The notes under the pieces were generated by a model, which saw nothing but the letters and a program-made list of their open reading frames with translations, was not told the DNA's origin and searched no databases. This document shows, in pieces, positions 13,153 to 21,142 of a DNA stretch of 21,258 nt. Position 1 is the stretch's first letter. Every line of letters begins with the position of its first letter. This DNA comes from CAZEQD01 sp964514305 (lineage in GTDB: Bacteria; Acidobacteriota; Aminicenantia; Aminicenantales; Aminicenantaceae). The stretch spans positions 1 to 21,258 of the forward strand of contig CAZEQD010000035.1 in NCBI GenBank assembly GCA_964514305.1. The letters are read 5' to 3'. The translations under genes were made by a program, and so were the position numbers.

Positions 13153-14498
13153 GCCATAGAAAGAAGGCCATCTCATCTTTAGGGGACATAGCTGAACATT
13201 TAGTCACTTACGCTCAGGCTAAAGGAGCTGATGAAAGCCAGGTTTCCATTGCTGACAGCCTTGAATTTAGTCTAGATGTAAGGTTAGGGAAAATTGAAAA
13301 CCTGGTTGAAGCCGGGATTACTTCTCTTGCTCTTAAAATAATAAAAGACAAAAAAACCGCCTGGGCTACTTCCTCAGATTTATCTCCGGAAACTCTCAAA
13401 AATCTAGTGGTCAAAGCCATTGACCGAGCTCAAGTGACTAATCCAGACCCGTTTGCTGGACTGCCAGACCTCTCCCCTTTTTCAATCAAACCTTCATCAC
13501 TTAAGCTATATGACCCAGAAATTCCTCGTTTAGAAACAAAAACAAAAATAGCTGTGGCTAAGGAGGCCGAAAAGATAGCTATGGCTGATAAAAGGATAAC
13601 AAATTCCCATGGAGCCAGCCTGGAAACCAGAGAGATAAAACATGTCCTGGCCAACTCTCATGGATTTCTCCATCAATATAGTGAAACTTTCTGTAGTCTC
13701 AGTCTTGGTCTCCAAGCCGGAGATCCTGACAACAAAGTTGAAGATTTTTGGTTTTCAGCTCAACGATTCTGGAAAGACTTGGAATCTCCTGCTGAAATTG
13801 CCAAAAAGGCGGTGGAAAGAACTGTCCGCCAGTTAAATCCTCGTAAAATAAAAACGCAAAAAGTCCCTGTTATTTTTGAACCAATGATGACCTCCTGGCT
13901 ATTGGGATTTCTATTCGCTTGTATCTCAGGAGTTTCTATTTATCAAAAAGCTTCCTTTTTGGTAGGCAAACTTCACCAAAAAATTGCCAATAAGAAGGTA
14001 AATATTTATGATCATGGCCTTTTACCAGGAAAGCTTGGTTCGAGGCCATTTGATAGTGAAGGGGTTCCTTGCCAAAAAACAGCTGTCATTGAAAAAGGCG
14101 TTTTAAAAAATTACCTATGCAATTCCTATGCAGCTCGTAAATTAAAGCTGATGTCTACAGGCAACGCTGAAGGAACAGGTGTAAGCCCTAATAATTTCTA
14201 TCTAGTCCCAGATGATAATTCGCCTCAAAATATAATAAACTCTTTGGAGAAAGGATTAATCTTAATCAGAACAATAGGTCATGGACTTAATCCTCTTACT
14301 GGCGAGATTTCAAAAGGAGCTTTTGGTCTCTGGGTAGAAAAAGGAGAGGTGAAATTTCCCGTCTCAGAAATAACGATTTCTGGCCAATTAGGAGAAATTT
14401 TAAATAATATTGAAATTATTGGCAACGACCCTGATTGGCGATCTCTGCTGGCCGGTCCTACTATAAAAATAAAAGAGCTTATGGTGGCAGGGGAATAA
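13149..14498 (+). CDS. pmbA: TldE/PmbA, non-catalytic partner of TldD
   Basis: The 449-residue protein belongs to the same fold family as TldD but lacks the HExxxH motif, as expected for TldE (PmbA), which completes the protease chamber. Family features include the N-terminal LGKIENLVEAG strand region, ITNSHGASLETRE, the central MTSWLLGFLFACISG helix, GSRPFDSEGVPCQKT, and the C-terminal stretch TGEISKGAFGLWVEKGE with FPVSEITISGQLGEIL. The start overlaps the tldD stop as ATGA, and a GGAGG lies just upstream inside tldD. The gene ends 6 bp from the stop of the convergent nitroreductase gene. Confidence in the pairing is high because order and overlap match the dimer's function. Confidence 0.94.
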   Translation: MSHRKKAISSLGDIAEHLVTYAQAKGADESQVSIADSLEFSLDVRLGKIENLVEAGITSLALKIIKDKKTAWATSSDLSPETLKNLVVKAIDRAQVTNPDPFAGLPDLSPFSIKPSSLKLYDPEIPRLETKTKIAVAKEAEKIAMADKRITNSHGASLETREIKHVLANSHGFLHQYSETFCSLSLGLQAGDPDNKVEDFWFSAQRFWKDLESPAEIAKKAVERTVRQLNPRKIKTQKVPVIFEPMMTSWLLGFLFACISGVSIYQKASFLVGKLHQKIANKKVNIYDHGLLPGKLGSRPFDSEGVPCQKTAVIEKGVLKNYLCNSYAARKLKLMSTGNAEGTGVSPNNFYLVPDDNSPQNIINSLEKGLILIRTIGHGLNPLTGEISKGAFGLWVEKGEVKFPVSEITISGQLGEILNNIEIIGNDPDWRSLLAGPTIKIKELMVAGE

Positions 14499-14504
14499 AT
14501 AATG

Positions 14505-15080
14505 TCAAAACTTATTGAAATGAAAAACTTCCTCTAATTTCCTCTTAGGCACATGAAGTTGGGCATTTTCGTCTTTCCAGTATCTGACCGAATCCTTTAT
14601 CTCTTCTATTATCGGTTTTTCAGCCGGATAACCGAGAGCTAAAATAGAATCCACTTTATACTCTTCAGGAATCCCTAATATCTGATGAATTCTTGATCTA
14701 TCGATTGAGATAACCCAGCAACTGCCAATTCCTTCTTCCCAAGCAGCAAGGATCATATTTTCAAGAGCTGCCCCCGAATCCCTTTCAAAACCTTTATCAC
14801 TAATTTTTGTGTTGACTAAGACTACTATATAAGCTCTGGGTTCTTGACCTGGCTTAGGATTCCCTTCAGGAGAAATATAAGCTGCCCATCTCAAACAGGA
14901 AAAGACAGCCTTATTAAGCTCTGGATCGTTGACAGCCACAAACTCTAAGGGTTGAAGATTAGCAGCTGAGGGAGCTAATCTGGCTGCATTGACCAATTTT
15001 TCTAATACTATTTTAGATATTGGCTTAGCTAAAAACTGACGGATTGTCCTCCGACTAAGAATCAAATCATAGACAGTCAT
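14505..15080 (-). CDS. Nitroreductase family FMN oxidoreductase
   Basis: This 191-residue protein has the nitroreductase fold markers: an N-terminal SRRTIRQF with the FMN-phosphate-contacting arginines, PSAANLQPLEFV, a central DSGAALENMILAAWEEGIGSCWV helix-turn, and a C-terminal IPEEYKVDSILALGYPAEKP. Such enzymes are FMN homodimers that use NAD(P)H to reduce flavins, quinones, nitro compounds or other electrophiles; the physiological substrate here is unknown. The GIGSCW form is typical of the short bacterial clade. GGAG lies 9 nt before the ATG. It follows the thioredoxin gene by 63 bp on the same strand and could share its transcript. I infer a redox role only from family membership. Confidence 0.88.
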   Translation of the reverse strand: MTVYDLILSRRTIRQFLAKPISKIVLEKLVNAARLAPSAANLQPLEFVAVNDPELNKAVFSCLRWAAYISPEGNPKPGQEPRAYIVVLVNTKISDKGFERDSGAALENMILAAWEEGIGSCWVISIDRSRIHQILGIPEEYKVDSILALGYPAEKPIIEEIKDSVRYWKDENAQLHVPKRKLEEVFHFNKF

Positions 15081-15143
15081 TATTTTCTTCTCCCTAACTA
15101 AATTAAAATTTATTTTAGAAGAAAATTAAAATTTTTTCTTGCT

Positions 15144-15587
15144 TCAAATCAGACTGGCCACCCATAAAGCAAAGTCTGCCTCGGACATAGCCCCGCTAGT
15201 TCTGCCTCTTTCATGTCCCTTATTAACAATAATGAAGGTGGGCACCGCTTGAACTCGAAAAGAGGCAGCCAATTGAGGATAGAGATCAACGTTAATTTTA
15301 ACTGCCATCAGCTCTCCTTTTCTTCTTTGAGCAAGACTATCAACCAGGGGATTCATTATATGGCATGGAGCGCAGGCAGGGGAATAAAAATCAATTAAAA
15401 TGGGAAGAGAAGAATGCTGAAGAATGGCTTGAACTTGAGGGAGAGATGGTTCTATTACCGAACCAGGTTGAGGCAAAGGCTGATGGCAACGCCCGCAGAC
15501 AACTTTTTTCCCATTTTGGTCTAATGGATAATAATTAGTTGTTCCACATTGGATACAGCTAACTTTCACTTTATTTTTATCGGCCAT
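15144..15587 (-). CDS. trxC: Thioredoxin-2-like protein with N-terminal zinc ribbon
   Basis: Residues 11-34 form a zinc ribbon of two CxxC pairs (Cys11/Cys14, Cys31/Cys34), as in thioredoxin 2 (TrxC), and a thioredoxin domain follows from about residue 45. The buried Asp66 and cis-Pro116 (QAVPTF) are in their family positions. The active site reads SPACAPCH: the redox pair is Cys72/Cys75, but the usual Trp before the first Cys is Ala71, the Gly of CGPC is Ala73, and Trp28 of E. coli Trx1 is Tyr68. These changes should shift redox potential and partner choice, so the client set may differ from standard thioredoxin. The 147-residue length fits TrxC (139 in E. coli). GAGGA lies 6 nt before the ATG; the gene is 48 bp downstream of the tricorn-like gene. 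Confidence 0.88.
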   Translation of the reverse strand: MADKNKVKVSCIQCGTTNYYPLDQNGKKVVCGRCHQPLPQPGSVIEPSLPQVQAILQHSSLPILIDFYSPACAPCHIMNPLVDSLAQRRKGELMAVKINVDLYPQLAASFRVQAVPTFIIVNKGHERGRTSGAMSEADFALWVASLI

Positions 15588-15602
15588 AGTTAATCCTCTT
15601 TA

Positions 15603-15616
15603 AATTGTCAACAATT
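15603..15616. promoter_or_regulatory. Hyphenated palindrome in the thioredoxin leader
   Basis: AATTGT-CA-ACAATT forms a 6-bp dyad with a 2-nt centre, 15 to 30 nt before the thioredoxin start. On the minus strand it contains a perfect TTGACA, but the sequence 17 bp on is TATGGC, which overlaps the start codon and is not a convincing -10. It could be an operator; in AT-rich DNA it could also be chance. Confidence 0.25.
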
Positions 15617-15635
15617 AGGACGAATACCTCTGCTC

Positions 15636-18600
15636 TTATTTTTTCTTAATGGGATATGGAGGAATTTTAGGCAGTTCTTTCTCTTTAGTTTTCAACTCCT
15701 CGAGAATTACTTCGATGGCTTTATTCAACTGCTGGTCATTACCTGCAAATTCCTGAGCTGGATCATTATCGACATAAATATCAGGTTCAACTCCCTTTCC
15801 TTCAATTATCCACTTTTTGCCCTCAGTACTGTAAACAGCAAATTCTGGTTTCATTAAGTAGCCACCATCAACCAGAGGCAAAGAGCCGCGGATACCAACT
15901 ACGCCTCCCCAAGTCCTCTTGCCTATCAATTTTCCTAATTTATTCTTTCGGAACCGGTAAGGGAAAATATCTCCATCTGAAGCAGAAAATTCATCCATTA
16001 AACATACTTTAGGTCCTACTAAAACTGCAAATGGATCCGGCTGGGGGGTGGTATCCCTGGACATATCTACCATGTCCATTTGGCGACGCAGTCGCTCAAT
16101 TATCATCGGCGAAACGCTACCGCCACCATTACCACGAACATCAATGATAAGAGCTTTCTTTTTTAACTGAGGATAAAAATGCTTAACAAATTCATTTAAT
16201 CCTTGCCTCGACATATCAGGGATATGGATATAGCCAACTTTGCCGTTGGTAGCTTTTGTTACTTTCTCAATATTTTTCTGAACCCAATTATAATAGTATA
16301 ACGAGAGTTCATCTTTAATAGGGACGACAACCACTTCCCTGCTTCCCTGTTCTTCAGGCTTGGAGTTGACTCGTAGCTTGACTTGTTTGCCGACAGTGTT
16401 TACTAAGGCCTCATACAAATCAACCATTTTATTGGTCGGTTTACCCTGGATAGCAATAATATAATCTCCTTCTTTGACCCCAACTCCTATTTCAGTCAAA
16501 GGAGACCGAAGTGATTTATCCCAATTCTGACCTTTTAGAATTTTTGTTACTTGGAAATAGCCACTTTTTTCATCCTTCTTGAACTGAGCCCCGAGCATTC
16601 CAACCTCAACTTTAGGAGGACGGGGAATATCGCCTCCCCCAACATAAGTGTGGCCGACATTAAGCTCCCCAATCATTTCCCCAATAATGTAAGTTAGATC
16701 AGCTCTGTTATTGACGTACTTAACTAGAGGTTGATATCGTTTTTTCATAGCCTGCCAATCTAGACCATGCATATTGGGTGCATAAAAGAAATATTTCATT
16801 TGTCGCCAGCATTCATTAAAAATCTGATTCCACTCCTCTTTGAAATTTACCTTTGCTTCAAGATGAGAAAGATCAAGCTTTTCCTTTAGTTTTATAGACT
16901 GTTGAGGAAGATCAATTATGGCATAAGATTTATCCTGAGAAACCAGCATTTTTTTCTGATTAAAAGAGATTTCATAGTCATTAATGTTCCCCAGGTTAGT
17001 TTCTTTTTTCTTATTAAGGTCATACATCTTCAAAGAGGCTTTCCTGTCTCTATCACTTCTCATCATGTAGTAGATTCTGTCGCCTACAGATGTTAGATGC
17101 CAATAATCAGCCACCTGAATGGGCAGGGCCACAATACGATCTTTAAGTCCTTCTGGATCTATTTTAACAGTTATTTTTTTTGTCTTTGCTTCTTTCTTTT
17201 CAGCTCCGGAAACTGTCTTTCCTTCCTCTTTTTTAATCTCTACCTCATCGCTTTGAGGAGTAAAAGGAGACTTGGTAATCTTAGAAAGAGTGACAAGATA
17301 GATCCTGGACATGGAAATATAAGCATAATTCCACTCTACTCTACTATAAACAGGATTAAAATCTCTATCGGAAACAAAAAATAGGTATTTGCCTCCTGAA
17401 TGGAAAGAAGGAGAATATGACGAATACCAACCTTCTGTAACTTCATATGTTTTATGGGCAGGACAATTGTAGAGATAAATCTTGGTCATACCCTTCTCTT
17501 CGGGCTTAGCATAAGCTATCCACTGAGAATCGGGTGACCAGACATATTCACTTATTTCCCATCTTGTAGCCTTGGCTACCTGGACGATTTTTTTCGTTTC
17601 AATATTGACATAATTTAGCCTAAGAAGCTTATCAGCCCAAAGAATCTTTTTAGAATCTGGAGACCAATAAATCTGATATTTATAGGTATCGGCCCCTGTG
17701 GTAATTTGAACTGGTGGACCTGAACCGTCTTGAGGAATGATATAAATCTCGTCTTCCCCGCTTTTATCAGAGATAAAGGCTACCCATTTCCCATCAGGTG
17801 ACCATTTTGAATTTCTTTCATGAATTCCTGAAGTGGCCGTCAAATTACGAGTATTGCCATACTTAGCAGGGACGGTGAATATATCTCCTCGAGCTCCAAA
17901 AAGAGCTCGTTTGCCATCAGGTGAGATTTCATAATTAGTGATCTTATCTTTAATTTTCACAATCTGGCTTCGCCCTAAAGGCAAATCATCAGCTATGATC
18001 ACTGGAACTTTTTCCGCTATTTCCTTATTTAAATCAAACCTATAAATAAAACCTCCATTTTCAAAGACAATGGCTTGAGGGCCGAGTGACGGAAATTTAA
18101 TATCATACTCTTTAAAGTCGGTTAATTTTTTTGTCTCTTTGGTTTTTAAATCATAAACATAAAGATTCATCTTCTTCAGTTCATCTCGGTCTGAAAGGAA
18201 ATAAATTTTCTGTCCGCTCCACATAGGAATAATATCCTGGGCTGGATTATTGGTGATGTTTTCTATTCTCTTGGTCTCAAAATCATAAATCCAAATATCA
18301 TCAGCCATTCCTCCTCTATAACGCTTCCAGGTTCTGAATTCACGAAAAATACGGTTGTAGGCCAATTTTTTGTCATCTGGAGAAAAAGAACAAAATCCTC
18401 CTCTCGGCAAAGGAAGTTGTTGAGGAATTCCGCCCTTTATTGAGGCCAAATAGAGCTGTCCGTTAAAACTGTTCCATTCATGCCAACGGGAACGAAAGAC
18501 TATATGCTGATTATCATGCATCCAGCCCATCACAATATTATTAGGCCCCATTCTATCAGAAACATCATCCCGGCTCAGACTGGCTGTATATGTCAATCTC

Positions 18601-18905
18601 CGAGGTACTCCTCCTTCTCGAGGCATCAAATAAACTTCTCTATTGCCATCGTATTCAGCCGTAAAAGCTATCCACTGACCATCAGGTGAAAAACGAGCAA
18701 AAATTTCAAAACCCTGGTGGCTGGTTAATTTTCTGGCCACTCCTCCTTTAGCAGGAACTGTATATAAATCCCCGGCATAAGTGAAAACAATTTGATCACC
18801 ATAAATGGCTGGAAAACGCAGCAAGCGAGCTTCCTGGGCTGAATAGACAACGCCTATTAACATCAACAAAATAAATAAAATACTAAGACTAATTCTTGAT
18901 TTCAT
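15636..18905 (-). CDS. Secreted tricorn-like serine protease (S41 family, beta-propellers plus PDZ)
   Basis: The 1089-residue protein starts with a Sec signal peptide (MKSRISLSILFILLMLIGVV, cleavage near YSA-QE), so it is exported. Residues ~30-640 carry beta-propeller blades with PD40-type motifs (FSPDGQWIAF, WSPDGKWVAF, WSPDSKKILW, WSPDSQWIAY). A Lys/Glu-rich linker follows, then the C1 domain, a PDZ domain (~770-855, GVGVKEGDYIIAIQG) and the S41 core. Catalytic residues by family comparison are His752 (VGHTYVGGG), Ser976 and Asp977 (ASDGDIFP), and Glu1040 (GVEPDI). Archaeal tricorn degrades proteasome products; exported bacterial forms probably digest peptides in the periplasm. The frame extends to 19034, but the ATG at 18905 has a perfect AAGGAGG and exposes the signal peptide. 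It heads a possible unit with the thioredoxin and nitroreductase genes. Confidence 0.93.
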   Translation of the reverse strand: MKSRISLSILFILLMLIGVVYSAQEARLLRFPAIYGDQIVFTYAGDLYTVPAKGGVARKLTSHQGFEIFARFSPDGQWIAFTAEYDGNREVYLMPREGGVPRRLTYTASLSRDDVSDRMGPNNIVMGWMHDNQHIVFRSRWHEWNSFNGQLYLASIKGGIPQQLPLPRGGFCSFSPDDKKLAYNRIFREFRTWKRYRGGMADDIWIYDFETKRIENITNNPAQDIIPMWSGQKIYFLSDRDELKKMNLYVYDLKTKETKKLTDFKEYDIKFPSLGPQAIVFENGGFIYRFDLNKEIAEKVPVIIADDLPLGRSQIVKIKDKITNYEISPDGKRALFGARGDIFTVPAKYGNTRNLTATSGIHERNSKWSPDGKWVAFISDKSGEDEIYIIPQDGSGPPVQITTGADTYKYQIYWSPDSKKILWADKLLRLNYVNIETKKIVQVAKATRWEISEYVWSPDSQWIAYAKPEEKGMTKIYLYNCPAHKTYEVTEGWYSSYSPSFHSGGKYLFFVSDRDFNPVYSRVEWNYAYISMSRIYLVTLSKITKSPFTPQSDEVEIKKEEGKTVSGAEKKEAKTKKITVKIDPEGLKDRIVALPIQVADYWHLTSVGDRIYYMMRSDRDRKASLKMYDLNKKKETNLGNINDYEISFNQKKMLVSQDKSYAIIDLPQQSIKLKEKLDLSHLEAKVNFKEEWNQIFNECWRQMKYFFYAPNMHGLDWQAMKKRYQPLVKYVNNRADLTYIIGEMIGELNVGHTYVGGGDIPRPPKVEVGMLGAQFKKDEKSGYFQVTKILKGQNWDKSLRSPLTEIGVGVKEGDYIIAIQGKPTNKMVDLYEALVNTVGKQVKLRVNSKPEEQGSREVVVVPIKDELSLYYYNWVQKNIEKVTKATNGKVGYIHIPDMSRQGLNEFVKHFYPQLKKKALIIDVRGNGGGSVSPMIIERLRRQMDMVDMSRDTTPQPDPFAVLVGPKVCLMDEFSASDGDIFPYRFRKNKLGKLIGKRTWGGVVGIRGSLPLVDGGYLMKPEFAVYSTEGKKWIIEGKGVEPDIYVDNDPAQEFAGNDQQLNKAIEVILEELKTKEKELPKIPPYPIKKK

Positions 18906-18934
18906 CAATCCTCCTTTTAACCATAAAATTTTTT

Positions 18935-19035
18935 TCAGGGGAAGTGAGCATTTCCATTTCCGTGATGGCTGAAAGTTTTCACCAAGAAATGAAATATGGC
19001 AGAAATTTCTCCTATCCTGGCCAAGGCCCCCCACC
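18935..19035 (-). mobile_element. Probable relic of an IS21-family end
   Basis: The minus strand reads through CCATATTTCATTTCTTGGTG and CAGCCATCACGG into GGAAATGGAAATGCTCAC, which would translate as MEMLT, the usual start of IS21 IstA transposases in this kind of sequence. After that the similarity stops, so at most one end remains. A stem CCCAT-AGCG-ATGGG lies at its upstream edge. A 25-nt piece of the same sequence (20 of 25 identical) occurs at 3588-3612. Assignment is from recollection of dispersed sequences of this type, not a search. It fills much of the 397-bp intergenic region 18906-19302. Confidence 0.35.
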
Positions 19036-19136
19036 CATCGCTATGGGCTTCGGCTGAAAGAAAATCGCTACCTCTAGAGACAACTTTACTCATTATTATT
19101 TATCACGGTGTTGGAAATACCTCCTCAAGGAAATGA

Positions 19137-19145
19137 ATAATAGCA
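19137..19145 (-). promoter_or_regulatory. Extended -10 promoter element, possibly for the tricorn unit
   Basis: The minus strand has TGCTATTAT, an extended -10 (TGn plus TATTAT, 5 of 6), with only a weak TTGTAG 18 bp upstream. Extended -10 promoters can work without a good -35. A transcript from here would cross the IS-like relic before the tricorn start, giving a leader of about 225 nt. No closer promoter for that gene is evident. Confidence 0.3.
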
Positions 19146-19302
19146 TATCTATGCTCTTCTCTACAAGAAGGTTGTTTTTTATGGAGACAAATAATTTGCT
19201 AAAAAGGAAAAAAAATATTAGATTAAAGAAGTAAACAGATGGAGAGCCGGATAAATATGTTGAGCTTATCGATTTTTACCCTTAATTTTTAAGGATAAAT
19301 AC

Positions 19303-21138
19303 ATGGGAAATTGGACAAAAAATTCTTCACCGCCAGCAACTGTAAATAATTCAAATAACAATCAAGAAGGGAAAAAATCTAAGGAGGAAATTGCAGAAAA
19401 GGTTAAAGAAATAACCGCTCTCCTGGCTAAAACTGTTTCTTTAATAAAAATTTTTCCTCCTGACCATTCCTCTGTAAAGAGTTTTATTCACGAGCTAGCA
19501 GAAAAGATGATAAAATTTCTGGAAGAAAACTGGAAATTAGAACTCGATGTTGATGAATTTTCATTTAGCTACCAAGGAAAAACAGTTTATCAAGATGAAA
19601 GCTTTATCAAAAGTCTTCCTTTTCTCTTTTTTAAAGATGGCCTGCAAAAGCTATTTTTTTATAAAGGCCTAAATTATAACCAGCTCCAGGAATTTCTAGG
19701 GCTGATAAAAAAATATTATGAATCTCCCCCTGGCGAAAGTGATATTGTCAGTCTACTCTGGGAAAAAGATTTTGCCCACATTCGCTATTTCGCTCCCGAT
19801 GATTTTTTGGAAACAAAGATTGGAGCAGGCAAGAAACCGATTGAATTTAAAATCGAACACCACCAACTAGAAACTGGCTCTATTGCTCTCACTCCCGAAG
19901 ATAGAGAAGAGCTTAAAAAGTTAGCCTCTCCTGTTGAAACAGAGGCTAAAACAGTCAGCCTTGAAGAAAAAGCTCAGGAGGAGATGGAAATAAAAAGGCT
20001 CGAATCAGAAGAATTCTACTCTTCTTTAAGTGAAAAAGAGAATAAAAAACTTAAATACATGCTTGAAAGCAACCGCCAATTATCCTCTGAAGAAGAGGTA
20101 GCTTTTCTAATCCTGGAAATCCTGAGTCTAGAAGATGATATCCAGCGCTTTTCAGCCAATCTTGAAGCCCTGGAAAACACACTTAAGCAAATCATCCAAC
20201 AAGGAAATTTCAGCTTGGCCAGCCAAATCATGAGTTATATTTATGAGCTGCGTCAGGACCTCCAATTTCAAGATAAACAAAGAGTAAATCTACTAAATGG
20301 CTTTTTTCAAAACAGGAAAAATAAACAATCTTTAGATTTAGTTAAGGATGCACTTAAAAAATGTTATATTACTGATTTTAGGCCTGTTTTTGATTATTTA
20401 AAATATCTTGGTTCTGAAGCCATACTATTTTTAGGCCAGCTCTATGGAGAGTTAAAAAATCCCCGTTTTCAGAAAGATGCCTTAAATTTCCTAAGAGTGG
20501 TGGCTAATAAAAATTGGGAGAAATTGATAAAGATAGCCGATGAAGATAAACCAGCCTTGGCCCAAGAGGTTATAGCCATTCTTTGTTCCTCAGGAGAAAA
20601 AAAAGCGATTCAACTCTTGGCCCATTTCATCCCTTATCAAAATAGAGCTATAAAACAAGCAGCAATTCAGGCTCTAGGAAAAATTAAAGAGTCAACTGCC
20701 TCCAAGATCTTAATCGGATTTTTAGCAGATAAAGAAGAAGACATCCGAATTGCAGCAGCCGAAAATATAGTCTCTCCTCCTGATGATTTTCTCCTTAAGC
20801 CTGTTCTCAACATTATCAAACATAAATCCTTTAAGAAAAGGAGCCGCAGGGAAAAGCAAACCCTTTTAAATCTTTTGGCCCGAAGTAGAAATAAACTTGC
20901 CCTGAAGACAATAAAAGAAATAATAACTAAAACAGGCTTTTTCTCCTTCCATAAAAGGGTAGAAAATTCCCTTTGTGCTCTAAAAGCCTTAGAGCAGGAG
21001 ACAGTAGACAAGACCACCGTTATTGACATCTTACATAGAGGAGCTAAGTCTAGACATCGCCAAGTAAAAAGATTAGCTTTAAATATGCTTGAGAAAATGA
21101 GCTTTCCATCTTTTGACCAGAAGAAAAGCCAAGGATAA
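19303..21138 (+). CDS. HEAT-repeat protein
   Basis: This 611-residue protein has no signal peptide and no membrane segment, so it is probably cytoplasmic. A polar Asn/Ser-rich start (1-25) leads into a helical N-terminal domain (~28-150) with VSLIKIFPPDHSSVKSFIHE and FKDGLQKLFFYKGLNYNQLQEF. A charged Glu/Lys-rich linker follows (~185-260). The second half is all alpha-helical pairs, with recognisable HEAT repeats from about residue 425 (AIKQAAIQALGKIKESTASK, DIRIAAAENI, RQVKRLALNMLEK). HEAT arrays are protein-binding scaffolds; no enzyme motif is present. AAGGA lies 7 nt before the ATG. The next gene begins 4 nt after its stop with a similar IKIAKIYEP segment, suggesting two proteins sharing a sensory or docking module. 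Function unknown. Confidence 0.8.
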   Translation: MGNWTKNSSPPATVNNSNNNQEGKKSKEEIAEKVKEITALLAKTVSLIKIFPPDHSSVKSFIHELAEKMIKFLEENWKLELDVDEFSFSYQGKTVYQDESFIKSLPFLFFKDGLQKLFFYKGLNYNQLQEFLGLIKKYYESPPGESDIVSLLWEKDFAHIRYFAPDDFLETKIGAGKKPIEFKIEHHQLETGSIALTPEDREELKKLASPVETEAKTVSLEEKAQEEMEIKRLESEEFYSSLSEKENKKLKYMLESNRQLSSEEEVAFLILEILSLEDDIQRFSANLEALENTLKQIIQQGNFSLASQIMSYIYELRQDLQFQDKQRVNLLNGFFQNRKNKQSLDLVKDALKKCYITDFRPVFDYLKYLGSEAILFLGQLYGELKNPRFQKDALNFLRVVANKNWEKLIKIADEDKPALAQEVIAILCSSGEKKAIQLLAHFIPYQNRAIKQAAIQALGKIKESTASKILIGFLADKEEDIRIAAAENIVSPPDDFLLKPVLNIIKHKSFKKRSRREKQTLLNLLARSRNKLALKTIKEIITKTGFFSFHKRVENSLCALKALEQETVDKTTVIDILHRGAKSRHRQVKRLALNMLEKMSFPSFDQKKSQG

Positions 21139-21142
21139 AAAT

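Noticed and set aside
13154..13836. Antisense and frame-shifted ORFs within pmbA
   Set aside because: Short shadow frames with no ribosome sites or recognisable domains.
15588..15635. TTGACA as -35 of a thioredoxin promoter
   Set aside because: Seventeen bases further on is TATGGC, which overlaps the start codon; the gene has a good ribosome site that a leaderless start would not need.
18906..19034. N-terminal extension of the tricorn-like frame to an upstream start
   Set aside because: The ATG at 18905 has a perfect AAGGAGG and begins a signal peptide; the extension would bury it and is made of repeat-like DNA.
18990..19060. Riboswitch-like structure (CCCAT-AGCG-ATGGG and GGCC repeats)
   Set aside because: I could not match the conserved cores of GEMM, cobalamin, SAM or fluoride classes; an IS-like end explains it better.
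18935..19093. 52-codon minus-strand ORF (MSKVVSRGSDFLSAEAHSDG start)
   Set aside because: No ribosome site at a usable distance, and the sequence falls inside the IS-like relic; such ORFs are read-through of repeat ends.
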